From assembly GCF_019320115.1 (NCBI RefSeq), contig NC_089584.1:74431533-74495532 (forward strand): a stretch of 64,000 nt of DNA. The letters are read 5' to 3'. Every line of letters begins with the position of its first letter. Positions within the stretch are counted from its first letter, which is position 1. Below are positions 10,637 through 21,617 of the stretch, piece after piece. The notes under the pieces are model-generated. The model did not search any database. It saw only the letters and a program-made list of their open reading frames with translations, and had not been told where the DNA came from. Source of the stretch: Miscanthus floridulus (lineage: Eukaryota > Streptophyta > Magnoliopsida > Poales > Poaceae). Position numbers and translations under genes: made by a program.

Positions 10637-11909
10637 TCAAGCATCAACCCAAATGCTAAGATAATACTTCTTTAGATATTTTCTATTGATCGCTATATCA
10701 AATTCTTCTCTTCCTTCTAGCATTTCTAGAATGTAAGCATTGCCAAGCACACAATGACTAATCCGATAAGGACCTTCCCAATTAGGTGATCATTTGCCAA
10801 ATTTGTTGTCCTTAGACCCAATCCACAATTTTACTTTCTAGACTAATTCTCCTTCACCAAACTACTTGTTCTTGACCTTTTAGTTATAATGCCTTGCAAC
10901 CCTTAACTTATTGGCTTCAATATTCTCTCGAACACACAGCCGATGACAACTTAAGTCCTCTAAATCATCCATCATTAGATTCTTATAGACTTCGGTTGTC
11001 AAATCATTCTGCAATGTAACACATCTTGATCCAGTCTGGATTTCCCAAGGAAGAACTACATTATGCCCATATACTAACTCATAAGGTGATGATTTAATCG
11101 ATCCATGGCACGTCATCCTGTATGCCCACTATGCGTCATTGAGTGTTTAATACCACTTCCTTGGTTGCTCCTCAATTTTCTTCTTAATCAATTTAGTCAT
11201 AATTTGATTGGACACCTCTGACTGGCCTTTAGCCTGAGCATAGTAAGGAGAAGAATTTAATAACTTAATTCTCATATCGACAGCAAAATCTCTAAACTCT
11301 TTGGATGTGAACATCATTCCCTGATCAGTAGTAATAGTTTAAGGAATTCCAAAATGATACACAATATGTTCCTTGACAAAATCAACCATATTCTTTGAGC
11401 TTACCATCTTCAAAGGAATTGCTTCAACCCATTTGGTAAAGTAATCTGTTGCTACCAATATAAACTTATGCCCTTTACTTGAAGGTGGAAAAAATCTGGC
11501 CAATTAAATCAATTCCCCAACCTCAAAACGGCCATGGTTTAATTATTGGATTCATAGCCGATGCAGACGATTTCTGAATATTACCAAAATGTTGACAATC
11601 CTGACACCCCTTGTAATATTCAAAACAATCTTCTAGTATTGTTGGCTAGAAATATCCAGACCTGCGAATAATCTATTTCATCTTATAAGTCGATTGATGA
11701 GCTCCACATATCCCTTCATGTATTTCACCCATCAACACTTTAGCTTTCTCTTGATTTAAGCATTTAAGCAACACCCCATTGACTGTCTTATAATATAGCT
11801 GATCATCCAATAAAATATACTTCGTCGATTTATACCTTAGTTTCCTGGTAACCTTCTGTGATGGATTCTTAAGGTATTCAACTATTTCAACTCTCCAATT
11901 ATTTGTCAA
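10637..11909 (-). pseudogene. Integrase of the Tat element
   Basis: It would insert the cDNA into host DNA. From 11909 leftward are the zinc-binding N-terminal region (HEGICGAHQ, then CQDCQHFG), the catalytic core with ATDYFTKWVEA (first Asp) and TTDQG (second Asp), and AKGQSEVSNQ carrying the Glu region. A C-terminal part follows (SSPYELVYGHNVVLPWE, then FGKxSPNWEGPYRI). The stop is the TGA at 10637-10639. The frame is interrupted by TAG/TGA codons and by the loss of family-typical Q/W residues, so it is inactive as written. Confidence 0.85.
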
Positions 11910-11944
11910 GGTTTCACTGCTTAAAATCTCTTGAAATAGTCAAT

Positions 11945-12340
11945 AACTTGACACACTCTGAGCTAACCAATTAGCCTCTTGATTATGTGCTCTTGGAATA
12001 TGCTAAAGAGAAATATGGTGAAACTCTTTGAGTAACCTCTGGCATTCATCATAGTATCCCCTTAGAATATCATATTTACATTCATATAGGCTAATCAACT
12101 GATTAATAACTAACTATGAATCTCCAAATACTTTAATTGACTCGGCCTTCACTTCATGAAGAAGTTGAAGTCCCTTAAGAATAGCTTCATATTCTGCTTG
12201 ATTGTTGGTAGTCATTGGTTTAATTGAAAAAGCAAACTCAAAACTTGCCCCCACGAGGTGGAACAATAACCATACCAATGCCACCACCTTGCTTGCACGA
12301 TGATCCATCAAAGAACAATGTCCAAGGTATCAGTTCTACA
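11945..12340 (-). pseudogene. Second (archaeal-type) RNase H domain, Tat hallmark
   Basis: The minus strand reads FFDGSSCKQGGGIGMV (first catalytic Asp), then TTNNQAEYEAILKGLQL (catalytic Glu) and KVFGDSQLVINQL (next Asp), ending with HIPRAHNQEANWLA. This is the extra RNase H found between RNase H and integrase only in Tat-clade gypsy elements, which places the element. A small duplication or frameshift of the text near 12230-12300 and several stops break it. Confidence 0.8.
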
Positions 12341-12362
12341 TAGCCAATACTTGGTTTATGAC

Positions 12363-13052
12363 GCTAAGTAATAAAATTGGCTATTACTTGCCCCTTGACT
12401 GCTTTGGCCAATTCGTACCTCAAGTCAAATTCCGATAATGCAAGAATCCACTTTCCCATTCTCCCATTTAATATTGGCATTGATAACATATGCTTGATCA
12501 CATCAGCCTTAGACACAACCATACACTTAGCCGATAACAAGTAATGTCGTAATTTGGTGCAAGTGAAATATAAGCAAAAGCATAACTTTTCAATACAAAA
12601 ATATCTTGTTTCTAGATCCAAAAACCTTCTACTTAAATAGAAAACAACTTGTTCTTTTCCTTCAAACTCTTGCATTAAGGCCGATCCAATTGTTTGGCTA
12701 TTGGCCGACACGTACAACTTAAAAGGTTTACCTTGCTAAGGAGAGACCAGCACAGGTGGACACTTCATATATTCTTTTATCTCCTCAAACGTTTTTTGTT
12801 GTATGTCACTCCATTTAAATTCTTGATCATTTTTCAATTTCAACAAAGGAGAAAATGGCAGAACCCTTTTTGACAAATTTGAAATAAACCTTCTGATAAA
12901 ATTAATCTTACCAAGCAAAGATTGTAATTCTATTTTAGTAGTTGGGGATACTGCCTCATCAATTGCTTTCATACTTTTTTGACCAATTTCAATTCATCTC
13001 TCGTGGACCATAAAACCCAAAAATTGTCCAGTTGATACTCTAAAGGCACACT
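12363..13052 (-). pseudogene. RT thumb/connection and first RNase H of the Tat element
   Basis: From 13052 leftward: the RT thumb (STGQFLGFMVHER, then LQSLLGKINFIRRFISNLS), connection (FKWSDIQQKTFEEIKEYM) and RNase H (LYVSANSQTIGSALMQE, FYLSRRF, KWILALSEFDLRYE). This is the downstream half of the RT gene cut by the LTR element at 13053-17292. The RNase H Asp of the usual LYLAVS-type motif reads as LYVSANSQ, as in many Tat elements where this domain is degenerate. Confidence 0.8.
13048..13052. other. Left target-site duplication ACACT
   Basis: ACACT directly flanks the insert at 13053 and is matched by ACACT at 17293-17297. Removing the insert and one copy rejoins the RT reading frame. Confidence 0.95.
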
Positions 13053-13915
13053 TGATGTAGACAAGGCCCAATCTTCTGATAGGTACGATAGTGTCGATTG
13101 ATGGAGACTCGACATTCATGATCTAGGCTTCAAACCAGGACTAATTCAAACCCTTGCAACCGTTACACCACTGCTCCATTGGTTATCAACCACGCGAATG
13201 CGATTGACCTCGCCGAGAAGGCTTTCCTGCAAGCGAATCGAGAACACAAGCAAGAATGGGATGAACACAATCTAAAATTGCAAATAAATATGAGGCTTAT
13301 GATAACGAAAAAGAGTTCAAGTCTTTATTCGAAAGGACTAATCGCCATAGGCGAACAAGATCAAGAACAGGGGCCCTGGTTCACAGCAAGCGGCCTTGGC
13401 AGCACAGTTACAACAAAACAATGTCTATTTCATGAGGAAATCAAGAACTAAACAAAACCCAAACCCTAAGGAGAGTGACGACTGCTAATTATAGAGCCCT
13501 AGATGTCACCCTCCCTGAACGTGCCCCTAATGGGCTCTAAGACGATACACGGCCCAATGGGCCAAAAGACGGTGTCGCAGCACCCTGGCAGATTCTGGAC
13601 GCTGACTTGTTTCAATGATTCCCATTGATTCTGAAGGGATTTTGATGTGAGACCACTTGCATTGGCTTTCTTATCTAATTAGCCTTCCATCCATATATGG
13701 ATCATCGAAAATGGTGCCCGGACGCACCCATGTGACCAGTTTTATGACAAACTAGTCCTGGAACCTGAGATGGGCTCGAACTTGATTTGGGCCTCCACCT
13801 TGGTGACTCGAACCAGATGAGCTTTGGGCCTCCTTCTTGGTTAGGACACCCTCGCTGATCTCATCATCCTCTATCTCCAAGCATGGTCATATGCATGGAG
13901 CTCATGTCCTTATCA
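13053..13915 (-). repeat. 3' LTR of the nested element
   Basis: 863 bp, TGATGTAGAC at left and CCTTATCA at right. It pairs with 16430-17292, which is the same length, with no net indel. Confidence 0.93.
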
Positions 13916-13930
13916 TCCTCCCTTTCTTGA
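13916..13930 (-). other. Polypurine tract of the nested element
   Basis: The minus strand reads AAGAAAGGGAGGA right before the 3' LTR. Confidence 0.85.
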
Positions 13931-15200
13931 TAAAAAGCCATCCTTGGTGTCGATTCTGCTTGAAGTCGATCCTGCACAACATGAGGACAAATGAGGTTTC
14001 CAAAATAATGGAAATGGACAATGTTGTGAGAAAGAATATAACCACATGTCCAAGTTTGTAGCATATCTTGTCCTACAGACATGTAGTCTACTTGATTGAA
14101 ATACACATGATCTTTGCCGATACTATCCTACAAAAGATTAGTACTAACAAGAAACATATGCTCCCTTTCTTTGGATTCCACTTGTGTTCGAAAAGCAAAA
14201 CTAGAGGAATATGGCATAACAACATTATTGATTTTACTGTCCTCTAGTTGATCATTACTTTGCACAACAAAAGGAGAATTCAAACTTGTACAAATGTAAA
14301 CTCGTTGTATCAAATATTGTCCTTAGTTGTTATATTTGCCAAAACATGATATGTATGTCTAGAGAACCATGGCAAATCAGCATATGCATAAAGTTTCTCC
14401 TCTAAATAACTAAGATTACATAGAACATCCAATTCAATGTAACCCAAAGTATTTAAAGAAGACAACAATTTTAGCTCATCAACTTCACTAGCATTATGAA
14501 TAACAAGTCTATTTTCAGCACAAGTGTTCGATTTCAGCACACATATAGCATGATCATTCTTCAATGATTGCATGGGTATAACATAAATATCATCATGCAA
14601 GTCATCTTTGTCACAAGGAACATCAAGCAAATCATCTTGTGACAAAGATAAATCAAGCGAAGGCTCCACTAAAATTTGCTCTATCATAGCATGATTGGTG
14701 GAAAAATTCAGCACATCAAGAGAACTCTCACCTTCCATGAGTTTAGCATTATGGGCATTACCTTTGCTCTCATGTTCAGCAGGAGTAATAGTTGATGGTT
14801 CTGAATTTTCACATGAGGTTGTGAGCAACTCATTTTCTATCACGTCATCCTCACTCTTTTGTACATTGTCCTACAAAAGGTTAGGCATAGCAGGAGGAAT
14901 AACAAGAGATTGATCTAGTTGATGCACCTCATCATTTGAATTAATTACAAGAGATGAATTAACAAAATTTTCTCTCATAAGATCTTTCATATCATTCCAT
15001 GTGTGAGGTTTATCTGAAAAACTTAAAGACTCCCACCAAGTTGATGCAGATTGTCTCAAAACACTAGTTGCATTTTTAATTTTCCTTCGTTAGCACATAT
15101 AACTTTGTGCAAAAATATTATCTATTTTAGTTTACCAATCAATGTATTCATCAGCACCATACCATCATAAGTAGGCGGGGAAGAAAGAATAGATTGACCT
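13931..15200 (-). pseudogene. Gag-like protein of the nested non-autonomous element
   Basis: This is a single decayed frame running from about 15200 to the polypurine tract. The N-terminal portion holds a retrotransposon gag capsid core: DEYIDW, then SASTWWESLSF and TWNDMKDLMRENFV (15059-14960). After a TAG at about 14873 a long acidic, Leu/Asn-rich region of no recognised domain follows (14843-14310; for example LDLSLSQDDLLDVPCDKDDL), then CGYILSHNIVHFHYFG and a C-terminal block. No CCHC knuckle or enzyme is seen. It would form the virion-like particle or bind RNA, with enzymes supplied in trans. TAA/TAG codons at about 15135 and 15090 and frame changes near 14310 and 14125 break it. Confidence 0.6.
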
Positions 15201-16413
15201 ACAGGAGGAGGTGTAGTAGCAATAGTGTGTGGCTCATGCATCATTGATGTCTCATTTCAGTACGTGTTGTAACCTGTCATTGTTAGCATCAAACAAGAAA
15301 ACACACAAGTATGTATTTTCCTATCAGCTACTATAGGATGTGGTCAAGGAGTAAAGTCACACACTCTCAAGCGTCTTACCATGATCTTACAAGTGTTCTT
15401 ACCAAAGCAACAGGCGGTGCAATCGGTCGGTGACTGTGATATCATTGTAGCTTCAATGTAACAGTTGCAAGGTGAACCTGTACTTGGTTAGAAGAAAGTG
15501 GAGCTTAGACAGGCACAATATAGTAGCAAGGAATAGCAATAATTTAATTCAAAAATTGCAAGATTGAAAAGTAGTCCCAAGCTAGTCTATGTCGCTGGCC
15601 TAAACTCGTCCTGGACCTAGTTCAAGCAAGCAATACAATACAACTCAGCACAAGGACTCAAAAGGATGCAAGCACTTCTGAACTTTTATTCACTTTCTTT
15701 TTCTTTCCTTCTTTATTTTTTTCTCTCTCTCTTTTTAGGTGCGGCTTTTTTCCTTCTTTTGGTTTTTGCAACTCTTTGCCTTTTTCTGCCTTTGATTGAT
15801 TTTTTTAACCAGATAAGTGCTGCAATACAACCTTCAAATATATCCTATGGTACAATGCAATTAGAGTTTAATTTCTCTCTAATATGATGCAAGACTCAAG
15901 TTCTAGGATATCAAAAAGTAGCACGATATGTGCTTCCAAAAGTAGCTCTCCAAAGTCCAATGTACATGCTAAAGAAGAAACAAAATTGGACTTGATATCT
16001 ATCAGATAAGGAATTATGCAAATCTTCCTATTTTCTTGTCTGCTCACGTACAACTAAACTTTCCTTTTCTTTTTTTAGCAAGATGGCACAATGCATCTTT
16101 ACTTTCTTGACTAACTGTCAAACAAGAAACCAATCTAATATGTGTATATAGGACCAACTCAACACCAAACTAAGAGGAACAAATTCAAGAAGAACTAGAC
16201 TCTGACTTGAATAAACCAACGAACACAACGGCACACAAGGGACGACCATTCAATAAAGAAAACTAAAATAAAAAAATATTACGATGTAACAAAGGAGCTA
16301 TAGGATAGGGAATATGTGGCCGTGTTTTTTTTTTGCTTTTTGTGGACTCTAGGTAATGAAAAATAGATTTAATCTAAAGAGAAAACCACAGAGATATACC
16401 TAACGGGCAACTT
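15201..16413 (-). other. 5' leader of the nested element
   Basis: Non-coding. It includes a strongly T-rich plus-strand stretch near 15680-15800 (A-rich in the element sense). No gene is seen. It lies between the primer site and the gag-like frame. Confidence 0.6.
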
Positions 16414-16427
16414 GGGCTCTGATACCA
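16414..16427 (-). other. Primer-binding site of the nested element
   Basis: The minus strand reads TGGTATCAGAGCCC, complementary to the 3' end of initiator tRNA-Met, two bases inside the 5' LTR. It fixes the orientation. Confidence 0.93.
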
Positions 16428-16429
16428 CT

Positions 16430-17292
16430 TGATGTAAACAAGGCTTGATCTTTCGATAGGTACGATAGTGTTGATTGGTGGAGACTCGACGTTCATGATC
16501 TAGGCTTCGAACCAAGACTGATTTGGACCCTCGCAACCATTACATCACTGCTCCATTGGTTATCAACCACACGAACGCGATTGACCTCGCCGAGAAGGCT
16601 TTCCTGCAAGCGAATTGAGAACACAAGCAAGAACAGGATGAACGCAATCTAAAATTGCAATTAAATATGAGGATTATGATAACAAAAAGGAGTTCAAGTC
16701 TTTATTCAAAAGGACAAATCACCATAGGTGAACAAGATCAAGAACAGGGGCCCTGGTTCACAACAAGCAGCCTTGGCGGCATAGTTGCAGCAAAACGACA
16801 TCTGTTTCACAAGGAAATCAAGAACTAAACAAAAGTCAAACCCTAAGGAGAGTGATGGCTACTAATTATAGAGCCCTAGATGTCACCACCATGGACGTGC
16901 CCCCTAATGGGCTCTAAGACGATACACGGCCCAACGGACCAAAAGACGATGTTATAGCATCTTGGTAGATTCTGGATACTGACTTGTTTCAATGATTCCC
17001 ATTGATTCCAAAGGGCTTTTGATGTGAGACCACTTGCATTGGCTTCCTTATCTAATTATCTTTCCATGCATATGTGGACCATCAAAAACAGAGTCTAGAC
17101 ACACCCGTGTGACTAGTTTTATGATAGACTGGTCCTCGAACCCGAGATGGGCTCGAACTTGATTTTGGCCTCCACCTTGGTGACTCAAACCGGATGAGCT
17201 TCAGGCCTCCTTCTTGGTTAGGACACCCTTGCTGATCTCCTCGTCCTCTATCTCCAAGCATGGTCATTTGCATGGAGCTCATGTCCTTATCA
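16430..17292 (-). repeat. 5' LTR of the nested element
   Basis: 863 bp with TG...CA ends, partner of 13053-13915. Differences from the 3' LTR are mostly C/T and G/A. Confidence 0.93.
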
Positions 17293-17297
17293 ACACT
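17293..17297. other. Right target-site duplication ACACT
   Basis: Perfect match to 13048-13052, immediately beyond the CA end of the nested element. Confidence 0.95.
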
Positions 17298-18009
17298 TAT
17301 TAGGATTCATCTTTAAAGCATGTTTTCTCGTGCACTCCAAAGTCTCCCACAAATTAGCTAGATGTTCTTTGTACCCTTTGGATTTCACCACCACATCATC
17401 AATGTAGATTTCAACAATCCTACCAACCAACTTATGAAAAATATAATTCATTGCCCTCTGATAAGTTGCACCAGCATTATTCAAACCAAAAGTCATCACA
17501 ACCCATTCAAATAAGCTTATTGCGCCAGGGCACCTCAAAGCTGTTTTTTCTATGTCTTCCTCATCCATAAAAATTTGATTATATCCTGCATTGCCATCCA
17601 TAAAACTAATAACCTTATACCCGGCTACCACATCTACCAACATGCCAGTTATTGGCATCGGATAACCATCCATGGGTGTACCCTTCTTCAGATCTATAAA
17701 ATCAATGCAAACTCTTAACTTCCCATTTTTCTTCTACATAGGAACAACACTTGATATCCACTCTGCATAACGGTATGGTCAGATAAATTTTGCTTCTAGT
17801 AATCTTTCAGTCTCCCTTTTGATATCATCAAGAACATTTGGGTTAAATCTCCTCGGAGCTTGTTTAAATGGATGATATCTAGGTATGATTGGCAACCAAT
17901 GTTCAACAATTGATCGATCTCGACTAGGCATCTCATAATATTCCCAAGAAAAACAATCTTTAAAATCCTTTAATAAATCTATCAACTCTCGCTTATACTT
18001 AGGATTCAA
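17298..18009 (-). pseudogene. Reverse transcriptase, upstream half, of the Tat element
   Basis: The RNA-dependent DNA polymerase domain runs leftward from about 18009. It has the N-terminal CFSWEYYEMP and PRRFNPNV region, the LRVCIDF block near 17715, SFMDGNAGYNQI (first Asp region), VMTFGLNNAGATYQRAMN and the active-site YIDDVVVKS at about 17390. The frame continues to the insertion point and resumes at 13052. One stop (TAG) lies near 17737 in the block before LRVCIDF. The catalytic YIDD is retained, but the insertion and stops make it a pseudogene. Confidence 0.88.
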
Positions 18010-18318
18010 CTTAGCACTTACATACGTTGCCTAGGCCTATGTCTAGGACCAATATCTATCTCTTCTAATTCATCGGCCGACATAAAGCCATGTCCTAGTT
18101 TACCATCCATACCATCTATTGAATTATCCATTAAAACAAAATCTCAGAGCTGACTGCTTGGATCAGCTATTAGTTTTCATCATTGATCTTAATAAAGCCT
18201 CCTTCCCATTGCTTGCTAGAAAACACTCAAAATCTTCTGGTTCCCAATACATTGGGTCAGCTGTTGTAATACTCACAAAATCATCAGCATGAACCAGCTC
18301 AACATCATCTCCATGCCA

Positions 18319-18660
18319 CTAAATCAAGCATTGATGCATAGTTGATGGTACACAACAATTTGCAAGAATCCAATCACGACCAAGGAATAAACTATATGAA
18401 CCCTTTCCATCAATGACAAAGAATGTAGTGAGCAAAGTCTTACTTCCAATTGTCAATTCAACGTTTATTGGCCCCCTAGTCTTGGATGCATTTCCCCCAA
18501 AATCCTTAAGCATCATGTCAGTCTCAATCAAATCTACTGGTCCCTTACCAAGCTTGTGAAAAGTAGTATCAGGAATATGATTAACAGAAGCACCTCCATC
18601 CACCAACATTTTGCCCATCGACTTCCCATCAACTAAACCTTTTACATATAAAGCCTTCAA
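18319..18660 (-). pseudogene. Aspartic protease of the Tat element
   Basis: A retropepsin-like domain that would process the polyprotein. MLVDGGASVNHIPDTTF holds the active-site region with DGG where many gypsy proteases have DSG or DTG. LFLGRDWILANCCVPSTMHQ is the C-terminal ILG-like flap/helix motif. The 18010-18318 stretch between it and RT is a decayed linker. Confidence 0.8.
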
Positions 18661-19987
18661 GTGTTGATGCTTAACTGGCTTATCAAATATAGCTTGCTAT
18701 ATCACTGTCAATTTGGCAACCATCTCCTCATATTCCAATTCATCAAAATCTAAATAGACTTCTTGATCTGCTGGAGCTCTAAATTCTGACGGCAAAAGGA
18801 AAACCATTTGAATATTAGCCGATGGTTGACCCTTATCGACTGTTTGTTTAACACGCCATACTAGAGGATTACCAGATTTCTGAGCCTATTCTAGCTCTCT
18901 ATTCCTTAGGCGTTGTACCCTTCTTTTTTGACTTCTTGTTAAACCTCCTGGACACCATTGCCCTTCCTACCAAACATACTCTTCCTCATCACCTTCTTCT
19001 TCATAATCAGCCTAATTTTGATCAACAACTCGTTTCCCAAGCCGATCATGAACACTTCTAATTTTTTTAGCGTCGATCCATATTATCATGATGATACCCG
19101 ATTCGAGCATGGATAGACCAGCGGTTGGCTTGAGATTGCCTAAATTCCCAATATTGTTCACTACACTCTGGGAAATTATTTTTAGTAGGCAATTTCAAAC
19201 CTTCATTCCAACAATGTCTAAAAAAGGACAATTCTAGTGTAATTTAGCTTGTTCTCTTTCATACCTCTCATGTTCTTGTTGATGCTGATATTCTTTATCT
19301 TCTAAACAACGCTGATAATCCTTCTCTTTCTATCGTTGCCATTCATTCAACAAAATTTGAGATGTAACACGCGGCCTCATCGCCTCATTTCTTGATGTCT
19401 CTCCCTACTCATATCGGCTTTTCTGTTGGTCACGATGCCTTTTAATTTCTTTATATTCATCATCCGATATTTGCATCTCTATCAACTGTTCCAGTTTCTT
19501 TTGCCCTAGTTGATGTTAGAACTTTAGTCTTCCCTTTGAGCAACTTAGCATCAACCATATTCTGATCTTTTAGGAAAGGATTATCATCAACTTTCATCTT
19601 CCGAGGTGTATCAAATTTAAGTTTCCCTTGCTAAATAGCCCTCAATATATGTTGCCAAAAAATTCTACACTCAATAGTAGAATGAGAAGTAGTGTTATGA
19701 AATTTGCAGAACTTCTTATTCTTTAACTGATCAGGGGGTAATATGACATGATTGGCAGGCAATTTGATCTATCCCTTATCAAGCAAGAAATCAAAGAGCT
19801 TGTCTGATTTTGTAACGTCAAAATCATAACTTTCTTCAACTCCTTTTCCCCAAGGATTTGGAACCATCACCATCTTATTACCCCAATTCTATTCAGCCAT
19901 AGCAATCTCCTCTTCTTCATCATTCTCACCATCATCATCAGCTAAATATGGATTATAAGCTTCAGCAATTGTGGCATTCTTCTAGAA
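18661..19987 (-). pseudogene. Gag C-terminus and gag-pro linker of the Tat element
   Basis: A decayed frame. Around 19650-19720 the minus strand gives a Cys/His cluster of the Tat type (KFCKFHNTTSHS, then C), the probable nucleic-acid-binding region, followed by the KLKFDTPRKMKVDDNPFL block. The rest, about 19600-18700, is charged and low complexity with stops (for example Arg/Glu/Gln-rich near 19300). No other domain was recognised. Confidence 0.55.
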
Positions 19988-21228
19988 TCAGGTATCGCTA
20001 CGCATATTTTGGAATTGGCTATTAAGTGCTACCACCCATTGATCCAACTGACCTAAATTGTCAAACTCTTGCCCAAGTAGTTTTTCTCTCCATGTTGGCA
20101 ACATTCCTTGAACAGCCAAAGCAGCTAGCTGATCATCAGTCAGATTCAATGAAAAGCACAAATTTGTTGTTTCTTGGAACCTCTGAAGAAACTCAGCACC
20201 TAATTCATTATTTCTTTGCCTTATTGTCGTCAAATCTATGATTTTCTTTTCTCCTATCCTAGTATAGAAATATGTATGAAATTTCTTCTCTGGGTCAGTC
20301 CAATTGGCAATAGAATTAACTAGTAATGATGAAAACTAGGTGAAAGCTGGTCCTGACAGGGATAAAGAGAAGAAACGAACTTGATGAGCTTCTTCAATGG
20401 ATGCTTCACCCAACTGAGTAAGTTACCGACTGACATGTTCTATTATACTTGTACTATCTTGATCAGTGAACTTAGCAAATTTTAGAAGCCTATAATTTGT
20501 AGGAAGAGCAACCAAATCATACCACTCTGGATATGGATGTTTGTACAAAAAGGTCTTCCCTTTTGGTTTTAAACCAAACTGATTCTTCATCATTTTGGTT
20601 ACTCTGAGCAACAACTCATCAGCATTCAAATTTGGATTTCCTTGCAATTGCTGACCCATCTGCGGATTAAAATTTTGGTACCTTAATACCCTAGATTTGG
20701 AATCATATGGAGGGTATTATAATCCATGCCATAATGATATCCTTGTGGGATCTCTATCTATTGAGTCCTTTGCTAACTTGCTACTTGAAGTCTCTGATTA
20801 TAAATGTTAGGATCTGTATCTCTATGAATTCTTTGAACTGATGGTGCTATTTTTTGAGCCAACGACGATATTTGGCCTGATGTGCCAAAATTAACCATTT
20901 GATTCTAAACTTACCCTATTGGCTGTTGCACATGCTGCACTGGTGATCCAGGATTATACCATATTTGATTAGTAGTAGTACCCTAAACTTGTTTAGATGA
21001 GCTCTGAACTGCCTGGACATCATCATTGTCAGCTAGTGCTACTTCTTGATGACCAGTACTGGCTTGATTAGTTCCCTGAGTCAAAGAATGTGGAATATTG
21101 TAATAAGTCGGTCCAATCTTATCAATTGGATATCCATGAAACACCTCTTTCATTGTGTTGTGGAATGTGTTCAAGAAAGTTGTATTATGATTCAACATGG
21201 CATCATGAACAGATTTTGTTGATAGCAT
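19988..21228 (-). pseudogene. Gag capsid region of the Tat element
   Basis: The structural gag region. From 21228 leftward are the N-terminal region (MKEVFHGYPIDKIGPTYYN), a middle part near 20659-20423 (KTFLYKHPYPEWYDLVALP, which precedes the capsid) and the retrotransposon gag core (NNELGAEFLQRFQETTN, LAALAVQGMLPTWREKL). The frame is cut by stops between these parts. The true N-terminus is not visible because the element ends near 21228. Confidence 0.65.
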
Positions 21229-21517
21229 CTACAAAGAAATGTGTCGCAGAACCGACCAATTTATAAGAGTACAAGTACAATGGCAGCCCGCAAGCGGTTG
21301 CACTGTCATACTTGAACCCATATAAACCCGGTAGTCCGTCGAGTACCACGACGGGTCTCGATAAATGATTACAACAACCAAGATCGTACATGATTCAACA
21401 TACATGCCACATATTATATAAAGTTCACAGATACATTTCATCATCAGAGTACGAATAAAAGTTATTACAAACCGAGTTTGATAGATAAAGCGGAAGCAAA
21501 TAAGTTCGAAAATAAAG
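21229..21517. other. Unassigned LTR-like fragment before the gap
   Basis: This sequence begins TGTCGCAGAACCGACC (from 21240), unlike the Tat element. It contains a string resembling grass gypsy LTRs (GCAGCCCGCAAGCGG, then a CCGGTAGTCCGTCGAG stretch). It runs into the N gap, so its identity and whether the 21228 boundary is biological or a scaffold join cannot be decided. Confidence 0.35.
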
Positions 21518-21617
21518 NNNNNNNNNNNNNNNNNNNNNNNNNNNNNNNNNNNNNNNNNNNNNNNNNNNNNNNNNNNNNNNNNNNNNNNNNNNNNNNNNNN
21601 NNNNNNNNNNNNNNNNN
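21518..21617. other. Assembly gap, exactly 100 N
   Basis: One hundred Ns, the conventional length for a gap of unknown size. Sequence order and distance across it are not reliable. It removes the protease active site of the element to its right. Confidence 0.99.

Larger units (their letters stand above)
13053..17292 (-). mobile_element. Non-autonomous gag-only LTR retrotransposon nested in Tat RT
   Basis: A complete 4240-bp element in minus orientation. It has two 863-bp LTRs (13053-13915 and 16430-17292), TG...CA ends, a methionine-initiator-type primer site (16414-16427), a polypurine tract (13916-13930) and perfect ACACT target duplications. The 2.5-kb interior has only a gag-like frame and no protease, RT or integrase, so it depended on another element in trans. 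By eye the first 150 bp of the LTRs differ at about 20 positions, nearly all transitions, which indicates an old, methylated insertion. The family name is unknown to me. Confidence 0.92.
3956..21228 (-). mobile_element. Ty3/gypsy Tat-lineage retrotransposon, minus orientation, 5' end missing
   Basis: In element order (right to left) the minus strand holds gag (21228 to about 19650), protease (18660-18319), RT (18009 to 12736, interrupted), RNase H (12717-12364), a second archaeal-type RNase H (12340-11945) and integrase (11909-10637). Then come a long 3' region, a polypurine tract (5693-5712) and the 3' LTR (3956-5692). The second RNase H between the first RNase H and integrase is the diagnostic trait of the Tat clade. 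The long 3' region carries two plus-strand genes. The 5' LTR, primer site and leader are missing: homology stops near 21228 against unrelated sequence before an assembly gap. A 4.24-kb LTR element sits inside RT. Multiple in-frame stops make it non-autonomous and old. Confidence 0.85.
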
